Shown here: one piece after another, positions 46,019 to 54,407 of the stretch
Numbering within the stretch: position 1 is the first letter of the stretch
How the letters are laid out: each line of letters opens with the position of its first letter
Translations under genes and position numbers: made by a program
Origin: Pseudorhizobium banfieldiae
Lineage (GTDB): Bacteria; Pseudomonadota; Alphaproteobacteria; Rhizobiales; Rhizobiaceae
Direction: 5' to 3'
DNA: 64,000 nucleotides
Assembly (NCBI RefSeq): GCF_000967425.1
Contig: NZ_FO082820.1
Location: forward strand, 1,302,001 to 1,366,000
The notes under the pieces: generated by a model
Database searches by the model: none
Told to the model about the DNA's origin: nothing
What the model saw: the letters and a program-made list of their open reading frames with translations, nothing else

Positions 46019-46272
46019 GGGGCCGCCCCCAGGTCGACAGCCTCCTGGATCGCAAGGCGGAACGCCTCGCGGATCTCGGTGTGATGGCCTCGAGCCTGAA
46101 CCATCGTCCCGGACTTTCGCTCGAACCGGATCTGGACGTACTGGCCTTGGGAGAGACTGTGATCGACGGTCACCCTGCCGAGTGCCGCCGCCCTATCCCA
46201 AAGCTCGTCGAGCGTGATGGGGTTGCCGTAGGTGGTCGGCCCCGTCTTGCGGAAGTCGAGTAGGCTTTTCAT
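46015..46272 (-). CDS. Phage hypothetical protein
   Basis: 85 residues from ATG 46272 (MKSLLDFRKTGPTTYGNPIT). ATGA overlaps on both sides. The C-terminal half looks helical (REAFRLAIQEAVDLGAAP). No family recognised. Confidence 0.7.
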   Translation of the reverse strand: MKSLLDFRKTGPTTYGNPITLDELWDRAAALGRVTVDHSLSQGQYVQIRFERKSGTMVQARGHHTEIREAFRLAIQEAVDLGAAP

Positions 46273-46727
46273 TGTGCGCTCCCTGTTAGCGGTGCAGCCA
46301 CGCTGATGACGGGGATGTACCAGTTGATCTTGATGCTGGGCCCCTTGCCATCGTCGTCCGGGTCGTACTCTCCGATCAGCCAGAAGGGGTTTTCGCAATC
46401 AGGATCGTAGGCCCCGTCATGCCGGCGCCACCGCTTCCCTGGGGTGGTTCCTGTGGGGAGGGTGGCGCTGTACTCGTCAAGCGCTTCGAACTCAGCGCGC
46501 GTTAGGTGGAGACCTGGCAGGCCACCGTATGGGTTGGCCTTCACCTTGCACTCCTCGACGTCGGGGCACGATGCCTTCATGTCAGAAGCCTCTTGGTTGT
46601 CGCCGTAGTCTGAGTCTTTGCAGACGGGGCAGGTGTAGACGGGGAGTGAACAGGTGGCGTCGGGGTGACATCCGCAGTTGCGCCCGCCAATGAACTCCAT
46701 GGGGTGGCCGTTGGCGCAGGTGGTCAT
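46269..46727 (-). CDS. Phage protein with cysteine-rich (zinc-ribbon-like) N-terminus
   Basis: 152 residues from ATG 46727. The first 60 residues hold several cysteines (TTCANGH, NCGCHPDATC, YTCPVCKDS, SCPDVEEC), suggesting zinc binding. The C-terminal part is acidic with an aromatic stretch (NPFWLIGEYDPDDD). ATGA overlaps at both ends. No family recognised. Confidence 0.7.
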   Translation of the reverse strand: MTTCANGHPMEFIGGRNCGCHPDATCSLPVYTCPVCKDSDYGDNQEASDMKASCPDVEECKVKANPYGGLPGLHLTRAEFEALDEYSATLPTGTTPGKRWRRHDGAYDPDCENPFWLIGEYDPDDDGKGPSIKINWYIPVISVAAPLTGSAQ

Positions 46728-47089
46728 GACTGCTCCTTTTCTTGCTGGGCCTTCAGTGCTTCGTGATAGGAGGCAGTCCCGAGAGTTGGAGCGTAATTCA
46801 GGGCGGAATAGGCGAACTGTTGAGCGTGTTCGCCCTTGCAGAAGAACCTGTCTCGATAGGTGACCCCGTCCCAAAGGCCGACTTCTGATACATACCGGCC
46901 TCTCTCATCTTCTCCGTAGCGGAGAGAAACGATCACCTCGTTGAAAAGCCGCTGCGCCTCCTCCTTTGAGGAGGGGCGGTCAGGGCGGCTGATACCACCC
47001 CTCCACTTCGGCTGCCGGGAGTTAAGAGCCACCGTGACAACGCTCTTCCTCAGTGGTTTGCCGCAATACCGGCACAGCGGCTGAATCAT
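46724..47089 (-). CDS. Phage protein with a zinc-finger-like N-terminus
   Basis: 121 residues from ATG 47089, starting MIQPLCRYCGKPLRKSVVTV with one CxxC pair and a later FFCKGEHAQQFAY Cys/His pair, which may complete a zinc site. ATGA overlaps at both ends. No family recognised. Confidence 0.7.
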   Translation of the reverse strand: MIQPLCRYCGKPLRKSVVTVALNSRQPKWRGGISRPDRPSSKEEAQRLFNEVIVSLRYGEDERGRYVSEVGLWDGVTYRDRFFCKGEHAQQFAYSALNYAPTLGTASYHEALKAQQEKEQS

Positions 47090-47343
47090 CGGATCGACAC
47101 CCTCCTGACCTCTGCCTTCAGGCTGCGCCGTGTCGGCCGTGCAAGGATCTTCTCCTGCAGCCGGTGGATGCCGTGGCGAAACTCCACCTGGTCGTCGCCG
47201 TGCTCCATCGGCAATTCGCAGAAGGCGTTCCAAGCACCGACGAGCATGTCGATGACCATGCGCTCCTGGTTGGTGATGCCGGTGGACTCCGGTTCCATGG
47301 GCTTGACCGGCATGATGCCGGCGTGGGTGAATTGCTGGGTCAC
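47086..47343 (-). CDS. Phage hypothetical protein
   Basis: 85 residues (MTQQFTHAGIMPVKPMEPES at the start), mainly helical after residue 25, with a basic C-terminus (RPTRRSLKAEVRRVSIR). It resembles in style the Acb2/Tad1-like small phage proteins annotated as DUF7681, but I cannot confirm homology. Coupled to the Dcm-like gene by ATGA overlap. Confidence 0.7.
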   Translation of the reverse strand: MTQQFTHAGIMPVKPMEPESTGITNQERMVIDMLVGAWNAFCELPMEHGDDQVEFRHGIHRLQEKILARPTRRSLKAEVRRVSIR

Positions 47344-49100
47344 TCTGCTGCCTCCTTGAACTCTGCTGGTTGCGCAGCGCGCGGCGGTACCGCGTCTGCC
47401 ATGATGGCGCCGACGCAGGCCTTCATCTTCGCGACAGAGACGGCATTGCCGATCTGCTTGATGACCTGCGTCTTGGTGCCGGCGAACTCGTAGGTGGACT
47501 CCTCGTCATTGAAGCCCATCGCTGCCGCCAGCTCGTGCGGCTCGAGCATCCGGAAGAGGATGTCGTACTGGAGCTCGCCGTCTGCGGACTCGACCAGGGC
47601 GAACTCGCCGCCCTTGGCTGTGGTGAGCGTGGGGATTGGATCCGTGTCGACGTCGCGCGCCGACGGCCCGCCGCTGGTGTGGGTGACTGGCACCACCATC
47701 CCGAAGCGCCCCTTCACTGTGACCGTAGGAAGCGGTTCGTTGGCGCTGATGCAGGTCTCGCCGGATCCCGACCCGTAGTAGGGGGAGATCAGGGCGTGCG
47801 CCCCGCCATTGCCGCCCGTCGTCTGTGTCGGGATGGGGTTGCTTACCCCGCGCGGTGCGCCGCCTGCGGCCTGAGAGAGGATGAACGGCTCGACCAGCAT
47901 GGGGCGTGCACAGCCGGGCCGGCCTTCGGATGATGCCCCGCCCGTCGTGATGGTCGGAAGAGGATCCTCCGTGGACCGAGGAGCGCCGCTATTGTGCTGC
48001 GACAGGACGATAGGCTCGGCCGAAAACAGATGCGCCGCGTGGGCGGTCTGTGTAGGCAAGGGCTCGAGCGAGCTGGAGGCCGTGGACTTCCCCTTCATAT
48101 TCACGATGACCGGCTCGGCCACGCCAACTTGGCTTCCTCCCGCCGTAAGGGTTGGCAGAGGCTGGGTGACGCCGCGAGGACGTGGACCGGCCCCTTCCTT
48201 GCCGTGGCGCGGAGAGATGACGACAGGCTCGGCGATGCCGATGTGGGTACCCGAAGCGGTGATGGTCGGAAGCGGGACGTCGATGCCCTGCGCGGCCATG
48301 TGATTCCGCAGCACGACGATGAACGGTTCCGGCCACCCGTACTTGACGGCGCCGGCGTGGATCCTGGCCAGCGTCTTGGCGGCGAGCGGCTTCTTGCGAT
48401 TGTAGATGGACCGGCCCTTTCGGTTCCAGTCGATGATGTCGGCCGCCGGACGCCACGGCTTTTCATCCGTGAACAGATCCTGCGAAACCTCGCTACGCTT
48501 CTTGTGGGTGGGCATCGGCCAGCTGACCTTTCGCCCGTCCGAGCGAGCCATGAGGATGAAGCGCTGCCGTGTGGTGGCGTCGCCGTAGTCGGCCGCGTTC
48601 AACTTGCGCCATTCCGGTTCGAACCCCAGGCGCTTGATCGTCTCGATCCATGCGTGGAAGTATTCGCCGCGGCGGGACTTGATCGGCTTTCCGGTGCGGT
48701 GGTCGACCGGTCCCCAATTAATGAACTCCCACACGTTCTCGATGATGATCCGCTTCACCCGGAGCTCGGTCAGCCAGGTGATGATGTGCCACGGATCCGA
48801 CCGCTGCTGGTCACTGGTAGGTTTCCCGCCTCGAGCGACGCTGTGGTAGGTGCAGGTTGGTGACGCCATCAGGAGGTCGAGGTATCCCTCTGGAACGATC
48901 AGGTGAGGGCGGACGGTGGCGATGTCCTGCACGTAGTGGCGTGCTTCGGGATGATTCCGCTGGTGCGTGTCGATCGCGACAGGCCAGTGATTGAGGCAGA
49001 CGAGCTCCATCTGGAGCCCGAGCTCACGGAAGGCGCGCGCTGCACCTGTAGACGAGCCGCCCGCTCCGCAGAGCAGGTCGGCGACCAGAAACTTCTTCAT
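47340..49100 (-). CDS. DNA (cytosine-5-)-methyltransferase with repeated target-recognition region
   Basis: Phage C5-methyltransferase of 586 residues. Motif I is DLLCGAGGSSTGAARA (8-23). The catalytic Cys83 lies in MASPTCTYHS, ENV of motif VI at 121-123, motif VIII at TTRQRFILMA (177-186), and motif X in IGNAVSVAKM (550-559). Between VIII and X lies a region with seven P-(L/I)-P-T motifs at residues 276, 314, 347, 380, 422, 456 and 488, spaced 32-42 residues. The start at 49100 opens directly into motif I. It probably protects phage DNA from host restriction. No cognate endonuclease gene is nearby. Confidence 0.93.
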   Translation of the reverse strand: MKKFLVADLLCGAGGSSTGAARAFRELGLQMELVCLNHWPVAIDTHQRNHPEARHYVQDIATVRPHLIVPEGYLDLLMASPTCTYHSVARGGKPTSDQQRSDPWHIITWLTELRVKRIIIENVWEFINWGPVDHRTGKPIKSRRGEYFHAWIETIKRLGFEPEWRKLNAADYGDATTRQRFILMARSDGRKVSWPMPTHKKRSEVSQDLFTDEKPWRPAADIIDWNRKGRSIYNRKKPLAAKTLARIHAGAVKYGWPEPFIVVLRNHMAAQGIDVPLPTITASGTHIGIAEPVVISPRHGKEGAGPRPRGVTQPLPTLTAGGSQVGVAEPVIVNMKGKSTASSSLEPLPTQTAHAAHLFSAEPIVLSQHNSGAPRSTEDPLPTITTGGASSEGRPGCARPMLVEPFILSQAAGGAPRGVSNPIPTQTTGGNGGAHALISPYYGSGSGETCISANEPLPTVTVKGRFGMVVPVTHTSGGPSARDVDTDPIPTLTTAKGGEFALVESADGELQYDILFRMLEPHELAAAMGFNDEESTYEFAGTKTQVIKQIGNAVSVAKMKACVGAIMADAVPPRAAQPAEFKEAAE

Positions 49101-49498
49101 TGAATGTCGCTCTCCGCGGGAATGTTCGGGTGGTTGACGCCGTCGGTGACCCAGCCAGTCTTGATGACAACCCCCTCCCGGAGCCGACGGGCATGGGCAG
49201 GGGGCAGGCCTTCGATAACGGCAGTGAGGAGGTCGACCTGGCGCTCCACGGGCACGCCGCTGACGAAGTAGGAGGCCATCCGGATGGCCAGTTCGCCGAA
49301 GTAGAGCTCGTCGACTGGCGCGCACTCGTTGATGATGACCTCGATGCAGGAGCGCAGCGCGTTCTGCGAGGCGATGATGTTCGGCATCTGCTCGACGGAT
49401 GGCTGGCCGCGCTGCCGAATAATCCGGTCCGTCTCCTCCTTGGTCTTGCGGAAGATCTTGCGGATGGCGGCGCGGTCCTGATTGGTGATCGCTCCCAT
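49097..49498 (-). CDS. Phage hypothetical protein
   Basis: 133 residues, starting MGAITNQDRAAIRKIFRKTK, mostly helical in appearance, with no cysteine pair pattern and no membrane helix. Overlaps the methyltransferase start as ATGA. No family recognised. Confidence 0.7.
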   Translation of the reverse strand: MGAITNQDRAAIRKIFRKTKEETDRIIRQRGQPSVEQMPNIIASQNALRSCIEVIINECAPVDELYFGELAIRMASYFVSGVPVERQVDLLTAVIEGLPPAHARRLREGVVIKTGWVTDGVNHPNIPAESDIQ

Positions 49499-49501
49499 GG
49501 G

Positions 49502-49810
49502 TCAGCCCTCCATCATCTGAGTGATCGGGATGTCCTTGAGCAGCGCGCAGTTGGAGCAGAGCAGCTTGCGCACGCTCGGCATGCGTTGGGCCACATTGGT
49601 CGAAGGCGCGAAGGCAGCTGCAATCGTAGGATTGCCCATCATCGTCTCGAGTCCGTGCTGCTGACGGATACTGCGGACGTCGGCGATGCACTGCGTGATC
49701 TCCACCTCGTAGAAGTGGATGTCGCCGGTGTGCAGGACGCCCTTTCCGCAGCCACAGCAGGGCTCGAGCTCCTTGCGGCCGAAGGGCTTGGCTTGGAGAT
49801 TGTCGCTCAT
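49502..49810 (-). CDS. Phage protein with two Cys pairs
   Basis: 102 residues from ATG 49810. ELEPCCGCGKG near residue 18 and LLCSNCALLK near residue 86 could form one zinc site. A conserved-looking middle carries IRQQHGLETMMGNP. Overlaps the upstream gene as ATGA. No family recognised. Confidence 0.7.
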   Translation of the reverse strand: MSDNLQAKPFGRKELEPCCGCGKGVLHTGDIHFYEVEITQCIADVRSIRQQHGLETMMGNPTIAAAFAPSTNVAQRMPSVRKLLCSNCALLKDIPITQMMEG

Positions 49811-50295
49811 TGGAAGACGCCCTTCAGGATTGGGATGGAGAGGCAGGCGAGGCCAACGGCGATCGCGAAGACCGTCCATGCGATCCTCTTGCGCTTTCGT
49901 GAGCGAGCCGCACGTTGCAAGGCAGCCTGGGCGTCCTTCTCGGCGCGCTTCTCCCTCTCATCCGCCAGGTGGCGTAGGCCGGAGATGGCATAGTCGACAT
50001 CATCTGGAGAAAGGTGCTGAACCATCCGGAGATCCCTGGCGCTGATCAGGATTTTCCTGTCGACCGAGTGCATTGCGAGTTCAGTCAGGTCATGGCAGCG
50101 GTCGATCTTGTGCCGGAGCTCGTCGCCGGAGAGGCTGCCGAGAAACGTCGGTGCGCTAGCGCGGTAGCGGGCGAGCTCCTCGTTGTATTCTTTCTTCCTC
50201 ACCTTGAAGTGGTGGAGGAATGGCCCTGTCTTCTCGAGAATCGTGCTGGCCCCAACGACGGTCATTGGGGGCACGTCGGTCGTCTTGTGCGTCAT
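49807..50295 (-). CDS. Phage protein with C-terminal membrane anchor
   Basis: 162 residues from ATG 50295. A long helical, charged body is followed by a basic patch (RAARSRKRKR) and one hydrophobic helix (IAWTVFAIAVGLACLSIPIL) at the very end, so it is probably tail-anchored in the inner membrane with the body in the cytoplasm. No family recognised. Confidence 0.7.
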   Translation of the reverse strand: MTHKTTDVPPMTVVGASTILEKTGPFLHHFKVRKKEYNEELARYRASAPTFLGSLSGDELRHKIDRCHDLTELAMHSVDRKILISARDLRMVQHLSPDDVDYAISGLRHLADEREKRAEKDAQAALQRAARSRKRKRIAWTVFAIAVGLACLSIPILKGVFQ

Positions 50296-50714
50296 GGTGA
50301 AACCTCGTCGCAGAGTTGAAGGAAGCGGTAACGCAGGGCAAACCAGTCGAAGCCTGGTGCACTGGAACCGGGCAGGGTGCCGGCGCGTGCGAATGCCTGG
50401 AGGCTGATGCACAGCTCCTCCTCGGCAAGGATCTCTACGGACGGCGCGTACTTGCCGTGAGCACAGCCCCAAACAACTCGAGAGGGGCCGCGATAGACCA
50501 CCTCGCCGATCAGGGCGTGGGCGATCTCATGCTCGTGGGCATAGCGGAGGACATCGCCGCCATAGCCGCAGCGCTGCGCAAGAGCGACGTACTCTGCCGT
50601 CATCTGAGGCTCTGCGCCGTAGCTTGTGCCGTCGGGGAAGTGGGTGGCTATCCAATCCGAACCGATGTCGATCCGGCAGAACAGCATCTGGATTGAACGG
50701 AGAGGCTTGGTCAC
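50292..50714 (-). CDS. Phage protein with HExxH motif
   Basis: 140 residues from GTG 50714, which overlaps the upstream stop as GTGA. RYAHEHEIAHALIGEVVYRG near residue 58 contains His-Glu-x-x-His, the zincin metalloprotease signature, and further His and Cys follow in WGCAHGKYAPS. Rhizobial phage proteins of this type are unannotated to my knowledge. Protease function is only suggested by the motif. Confidence 0.65.
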   Translation of the reverse strand: MTKPLRSIQMLFCRIDIGSDWIATHFPDGTSYGAEPQMTAEYVALAQRCGYGGDVLRYAHEHEIAHALIGEVVYRGPSRVVWGCAHGKYAPSVEILAEEELCISLQAFARAGTLPGSSAPGFDWFALRYRFLQLCDEVSP

Positions 50715-50872
50715 AGCGCGCCTCCGAAATGTGCTGCGGCCACCATGACCACGAGTCCGACGAGCGCGAGGAAGAGCCCCTGGTTTCGCGCCCACCGGAG
50801 TTGCTGGACATCAAATTGATAAATGCCGATAGACGCTGCGATGAGCCCGACGACGAAGAGGATCCAGATCAT
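50711..50872 (-). CDS. Small phage membrane protein
   Basis: 53 residues from ATG 50872, starting MIWILFVVGLIAASIGIYQF. Two hydrophobic helices flank a short polar loop (DVQQLRWARNQG). Overlaps its neighbours by four bases on both sides. No family recognised. Confidence 0.65.
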   Translation of the reverse strand: MIWILFVVGLIAASIGIYQFDVQQLRWARNQGLFLALVGLVVMVAAAHFGGAL

Positions 50873-51042
50873 TGCTCTGCCCCCTCCTTCAGCCGCTTCA
50901 CCTTGGTGATGCCGACCTTCGGGTAGCGAGCCTTGAAGATCTCGCGCGCCTGGTTCGGGTTGCATGCGTCGATGTCCATGTATCCGCCGTTCGCCGCGCG
51001 GACTCGGAACGTGACCGTCTCTGTCTTTTCATTCGCCCCCAT
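50869..51042 (-). CDS. Small phage protein
   Basis: 57 residues from ATG 51042, starting MGANEKTETVTFRVRAANGG, then a helix with NPNQAREIFKARYPK, and a basic end. It fits between two phage genes, with an ATGA overlap on the left and three bases on the right. No family recognised. Confidence 0.65.
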   Translation of the reverse strand: MGANEKTETVTFRVRAANGGYMDIDACNPNQAREIFKARYPKVGITKVKRLKEGAEQ

Positions 51043-51045
51043 GCT

Positions 51046-51456
51046 TCAGGTTCCTTTCTTCTGCCGCTTTGGGAATGGCCTCTTCGGCCACTTGCTTTTC
51101 GTGCACTCGGGCTTCTCGCCCTGGTCCTTCGCCAGCATCCGGCGACGGGCCTCTTCCTGCTGCTGCGTCAGGCGGCGGACCTTGGCGATGTTGCCGATGT
51201 CGCTGCCTGCCGTGGTGACCACCTTCTCGCCGCTCTTGCCGTAGGTTTTCTTCTGGTGCTCCGTGATCATCAGAAGCTCGATGTGGTCCGGATCATTGGC
51301 CGGCGGGATCGTGTCCCCTGTCAGGGGGTTGATCGGGCGGAGCGCGAGAGCAGGGTTGTGGTCGAACTGGACCTGCTCGATCGTGAGCCCCATGCGCTTG
51401 AGCGCCGCTATGAGCTTCACTTTGTCGGGGATCTTCTTGCGCACCGCCCGGGTCAT
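51046..51456 (-). CDS. Phage HNH-nuclease-like protein
   Basis: 136 residues from ATG 51456 behind GGAGG. The central part (QFDHNPALALRP, then NDPDHIELLMITEHQKKTYG) has the order of histidines, asparagine and a final H-x3-T seen in compact phage HNH endonucleases, but no zinc cysteine pairs. The C-terminus is strongly basic (KSKWPKRPFPKRQKKGT). HNH activity is a tentative call. Confidence 0.6.
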   Translation of the reverse strand: MTRAVRKKIPDKVKLIAALKRMGLTIEQVQFDHNPALALRPINPLTGDTIPPANDPDHIELLMITEHQKKTYGKSGEKVVTTAGSDIGNIAKVRRLTQQQEEARRRMLAKDQGEKPECTKSKWPKRPFPKRQKKGT

Positions 51457-51466
51457 CGCCGCCTCC

Positions 51467-51664
51467 TCAGATAGTGCCGCCGGCGCGACTGTAGTTGGTG
51501 AGGAGCCGTGCGATCGTGTCGGCCGCATCGGGCGACAGGCAGAGGCAGACGACACCGTCATCATCCCCGGCCTTGATCTGCTCCTCGGTGACCCTGTCCT
51601 CGGCGACGTAGTATTGGTTCTCGTCGCCGAGCTCTCTCGTGATGGTCTTGTAGGTGGTGCTCAC
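51467..51664 (-). CDS. Phage hypothetical protein
   Basis: 65 residues, starting MSTTYKTITRELGDENQYYV, acidic, with VCLCLSPDAADTIARLLTNY toward the end. Spacing to neighbours is 2 and 10 bases. No family recognised. Confidence 0.65.
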   Translation of the reverse strand: MSTTYKTITRELGDENQYYVAEDRVTEEQIKAGDDDGVVCLCLSPDAADTIARLLTNYSRAGGTI

Positions 51665-51666
51665 GG

Positions 51667-52005
51667 TTATTCCTCCGTTCCGTGTTTTTCTTCGATGCGC
51701 TGAAGATCGATGGCGAAGACGACGTTCGTCTTCCCGGCGGGGGTCTTGATCCAGACGAGATCCTCGCTGGTGGCGAGGACGGTCACCTCGATCTTGGGGT
51801 AGTGCTCAGGAGAATCGGCGGGCCCTTCGTAGACGGCCTTGTCGTCCTTCACCCAAAAGGGCCGCACCATGGACACCTGGCCCTGGTCGATGGTGACGGT
51901 CTGGTATCCGTGGAATGAAAGGGTGACGTTGCCCATGCTGTCGGAGCCGTATTTCAACTCGGCCTGCACTGAGACGATGTCCCCCTTCTTGAAGTCTTGC
52001 CGCAT
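51667..52005 (-). CDS. Phage hypothetical protein
   Basis: 112 residues, starting MRQDFKKGDIVSVQAELKYG, with a beta-rich look (alternating hydrophobic strands such as VTVLATSEDLVWIKT). No cysteines or membrane helices. Twelve bases separate it from the exonuclease gene. No family recognised. Confidence 0.68.
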   Translation of the reverse strand: MRQDFKKGDIVSVQAELKYGSDSMGNVTLSFHGYQTVTIDQGQVSMVRPFWVKDDKAVYEGPADSPEHYPKIEVTVLATSEDLVWIKTPAGKTNVVFAIDLQRIEEKHGTEE

Positions 52006-52017
52006 TTTCAGGTCTCC

Positions 52018-52752
52018 TTATGCGAAGGGTGTGCCGGACAATCCGCTCTGCTTGTTCAGCCAGTGGCGGGCGGTCCTCCTGGTTTCCTCGTCGAAGTTCT
52101 TGCCGGGTGAGAGCACCCATTCGAGGAAGCCGCGATCCATGTCGGCCCACAGCTGACCGCGGTGCTTCTCACCGAACATCACGCGCTTCTGCAGGACCGG
52201 AGTGTTCGTCAGCTGGAGGAGGGACGAGGGGTGATGAGTGCTGATCATCCGGGAGAGGATGTGCGCCGTGACGTAGGAGTCCGGACCGGCACGATGCGGA
52301 GGCATCGCGATGGTCGGCCATTGCATGTCCCGATCTATGTCCAGCCAGTAACGGAGGGCCTGGTTGGAATAGGACGGCGCTTCCTCCCACAGGTGCTTTG
52401 CGCAGATCATCGTGCAGATCCACGCATGCACGCCGCCGGCGAAGAAGGTCCGCTCGAAGGCGGCATTGTGGGCGCAGAACAGGTCACCCGGTTCCATGTG
52501 CGCCATCAAAAGCCGGTAGGCCTCGTCCGGTGGCAGCCCGTCCTTCACCATGTCGTCGCTGATGTGGTGGACGGCGCGCGCCTGTGGCGGGATCGGAATG
52601 CCGGAATTGACCAGGTACGATTCGGTGGGACTCACCTCTCCGGTGATGCCGTCGACATCGGTAAAGCCGATCTCCACGATACCAACCGTCTTGCCCTTGG
52701 CTTTCTCGTCGGCCTGGTCGGTGGTTTCGAAATCGAGGACGCGGATCTTCAT
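52018..52752 (-). CDS. DnaQ-like 3'-5' exonuclease
   Basis: 244 residues from ATG 52752. Exo I is IRVLDFETTD (residues 3-12), Exo II is the LFCAHNAAFERTFF stretch, and Exo III is near HRAGPDSYVTAHIL. This is the DEDD exonuclease set, and the size fits phage exonucleases of the RNase T/DnaQ group. It probably takes part in phage DNA recombination or repair along with RecT, two genes upstream. Confidence 0.88.
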   Translation of the reverse strand: MKIRVLDFETTDQADEKAKGKTVGIVEIGFTDVDGITGEVSPTESYLVNSGIPIPPQARAVHHISDDMVKDGLPPDEAYRLLMAHMEPGDLFCAHNAAFERTFFAGGVHAWICTMICAKHLWEEAPSYSNQALRYWLDIDRDMQWPTIAMPPHRAGPDSYVTAHILSRMISTHHPSSLLQLTNTPVLQKRVMFGEKHRGQLWADMDRGFLEWVLSPGKNFDEETRRTARHWLNKQSGLSGTPFA

Positions 52753-53057
52753 GCCGCTACCTTCGGGGCTGCTGCGACCGGCTGAGGGTTTGTGTAGCAG
52801 CACAAGGCGTCTCGCGAGGCGTTGACCTCATCCATCGAGAACCGAAGAAAACCCTTGAGCAGGAGCTCGGCCGGGATGTTGCGCGCTGCGATCGCTTCGA
52901 TCGCGGCCTTCACCTCTGGGTCAGGATGATCGACGCTGAGAGAGAGCCTGTGGACCCCGCCCTCCTTGATGAAACGCTGCACGAGCTCGTGCTTGCGCTC
53001 TGCCGACTGGAGCTCCGCCAACAGCGACATGGCTCCTTCTGAAAATGCACTGGTCAT
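52749..53057 (-). CDS. Phage hypothetical protein
   Basis: 102 residues, starting MTSAFSEGAMSLLAELQSAE, with helical N- and C-parts around VDHPDPEVKAAIEAIAARN. Overlaps the exonuclease start as ATGA, and lies 75 bases downstream of recT. No family recognised. Confidence 0.68.
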   Translation of the reverse strand: MTSAFSEGAMSLLAELQSAERKHELVQRFIKEGGVHRLSLSVDHPDPEVKAAIEAIAARNIPAELLLKGFLRFSMDEVNASRDALCCYTNPQPVAAAPKVAA

Positions 53058-53132
53058 GTTCGTTCCTCGTTTGTACTTGTCGATAATGAGGGGTGCGGGC
53101 GCCCCGGGGATGAGCGCCGCGCAGATTTTTTT

Positions 53133-54407
53133 TCAGGACGGGTATTTGCCGATGTTCAGCTTCTCGACCTCGAGGAGCGTCTTCACCTTGTGGACGAAGA
53201 CCGCGTGGTCGGCCGACCAGGGCTCGCCGGCGGCATCCTTCTTGATCGCCCAATCGGTGGCATCGACGCAGGCCCTCACCAGTGGGTGCAGGTACTCCGG
53301 CGTCTGCTCCTTCCACGAAGGGGCGGCTGACTTCAGGACTCCGCGACGGGCGGGGGCGTCGAGCTCGGCATTGAGGGCGATGGCAAGGATCTTCTCGACT
53401 GCCTCGAGCGCCTTGGCCTCGTCTCCCTTGGCAATCATCAAGTCGGGAACCTCAGGAAGAGTGTCCGGCTTGGTTTCGGGCGGCTTCTCGTCCTGCTTCT
53501 TGTCTGCCTGCTTCGGCTCAGAGCTGCCCTGAGGCGAGCGTTCTGGCTGCCGGCGGTCCTTGCCACCGTCTCGACTGTCGTTCCGCTGCTGGCGGGGCTC
53601 CTGTACTCGGTCCCCGTCGTTCTGGAGGTTCATCCCCATCTGCTGTCGATGCTCGAGGGCCGGTGTGGCGCTGGCGTCGATGACCTCGCCCGTGAAAGGA
53701 TTGACCCGCTCGGTCATCCTTGGCTGGGTGAAGTCGAAGAGCTCGTCCTGGCGCTCCAGGAGTGCGCGGATCTTGTCGTTGTTGACCGCGATGTACTTGG
53801 CGCCGCGACGGAGCACGGCTTTCCGGTACATCTCGTTGGTCCAGTCTCGCCATGCCGGGCTGTTGGGGGCCTTGGATGCCTTGCGCACCCGCTCGAAGTC
53901 CTCCAGCGACATCGTCTCGAGGTGCATGACGTTGCCAGCCTCGTCGCGGAATACCGCATAGCCACCCACGACCGGGCCGCGCTCCTCTGCGGAGGCGAAT
54001 GGGTTGGACTTGTGCGACAGCGAGTTCGGATCGGCCTCGTCGAGCACAAACTCGTCGTTCTTGTAGACGAGCTTGCAGTCGATCCTGAAAACACCGCCGA
54101 GCTCCTTCACCCGCTTGATGATGCCGAGCACCATCGGCTGGTACTGCAGCTCCCCCTTGTAGGGGATCATGGCGGCTTCCTTGTTGTCGGGGACAAGGCC
54201 GTCGGCCGCGCACTTGCGGATCTCGCGCCGGATGGAGTCCTCTGAGCACAAGAGGATGTCCGGGTTCTGCTGCACCGCCGTCATGAAGACGGTCCGCAGG
54301 CGGTCGAAGCTCTGGCCGGCTTCCTGCAGAAGGGGCGCGAGATCCGCACGAAGCCCCTCCAGCAGAGGGGCGGGGTTCACGGGGCTAACGGTGATTTGGT
54401 TGCTCAT
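53133..54407 (-). CDS. recT: RecT family single-strand annealing protein
   Basis: 424 residues. The N-terminal 270 residues fit RecT: SFDRLRTVFMTAVQQNPDIL, CSEDSIRREIRKCAADGLVP, GELQYQPMVLGIIKRVKELG and the KAVLRRGAKYI helix. The C-terminal part is a Pro/Gln/Lys-rich linker (about 280-330) followed by a helical extension that is not part of core RecT. RecT pairs homologous single strands during phage recombination. Its start lies inside the end of the RecE-like gene (23-base overlap). Confidence 0.93.
   Translation of the reverse strand: MSNQITVSPVNPAPLLEGLRADLAPLLQEAGQSFDRLRTVFMTAVQQNPDILLCSEDSIRREIRKCAADGLVPDNKEAAMIPYKGELQYQPMVLGIIKRVKELGGVFRIDCKLVYKNDEFVLDEADPNSLSHKSNPFASAEERGPVVGGYAVFRDEAGNVMHLETMSLEDFERVRKASKAPNSPAWRDWTNEMYRKAVLRRGAKYIAVNNDKIRALLERQDELFDFTQPRMTERVNPFTGEVIDASATPALEHRQQMGMNLQNDGDRVQEPRQQRNDSRDGGKDRRQPERSPQGSSEPKQADKKQDEKPPETKPDTLPEVPDLMIAKGDEAKALEAVEKILAIALNAELDAPARRGVLKSAAPSWKEQTPEYLHPLVRACVDATDWAIKKDAAGEPWSADHAVFVHKVKTLLEVEKLNIGKYPS

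Noticed and set aside
49101..49691. Upstream extension of the cytosine methyltransferase frame
   Set aside because: The 197 extra residues overlap two coupled phage genes, and motif I begins eight residues after ATG 49100.
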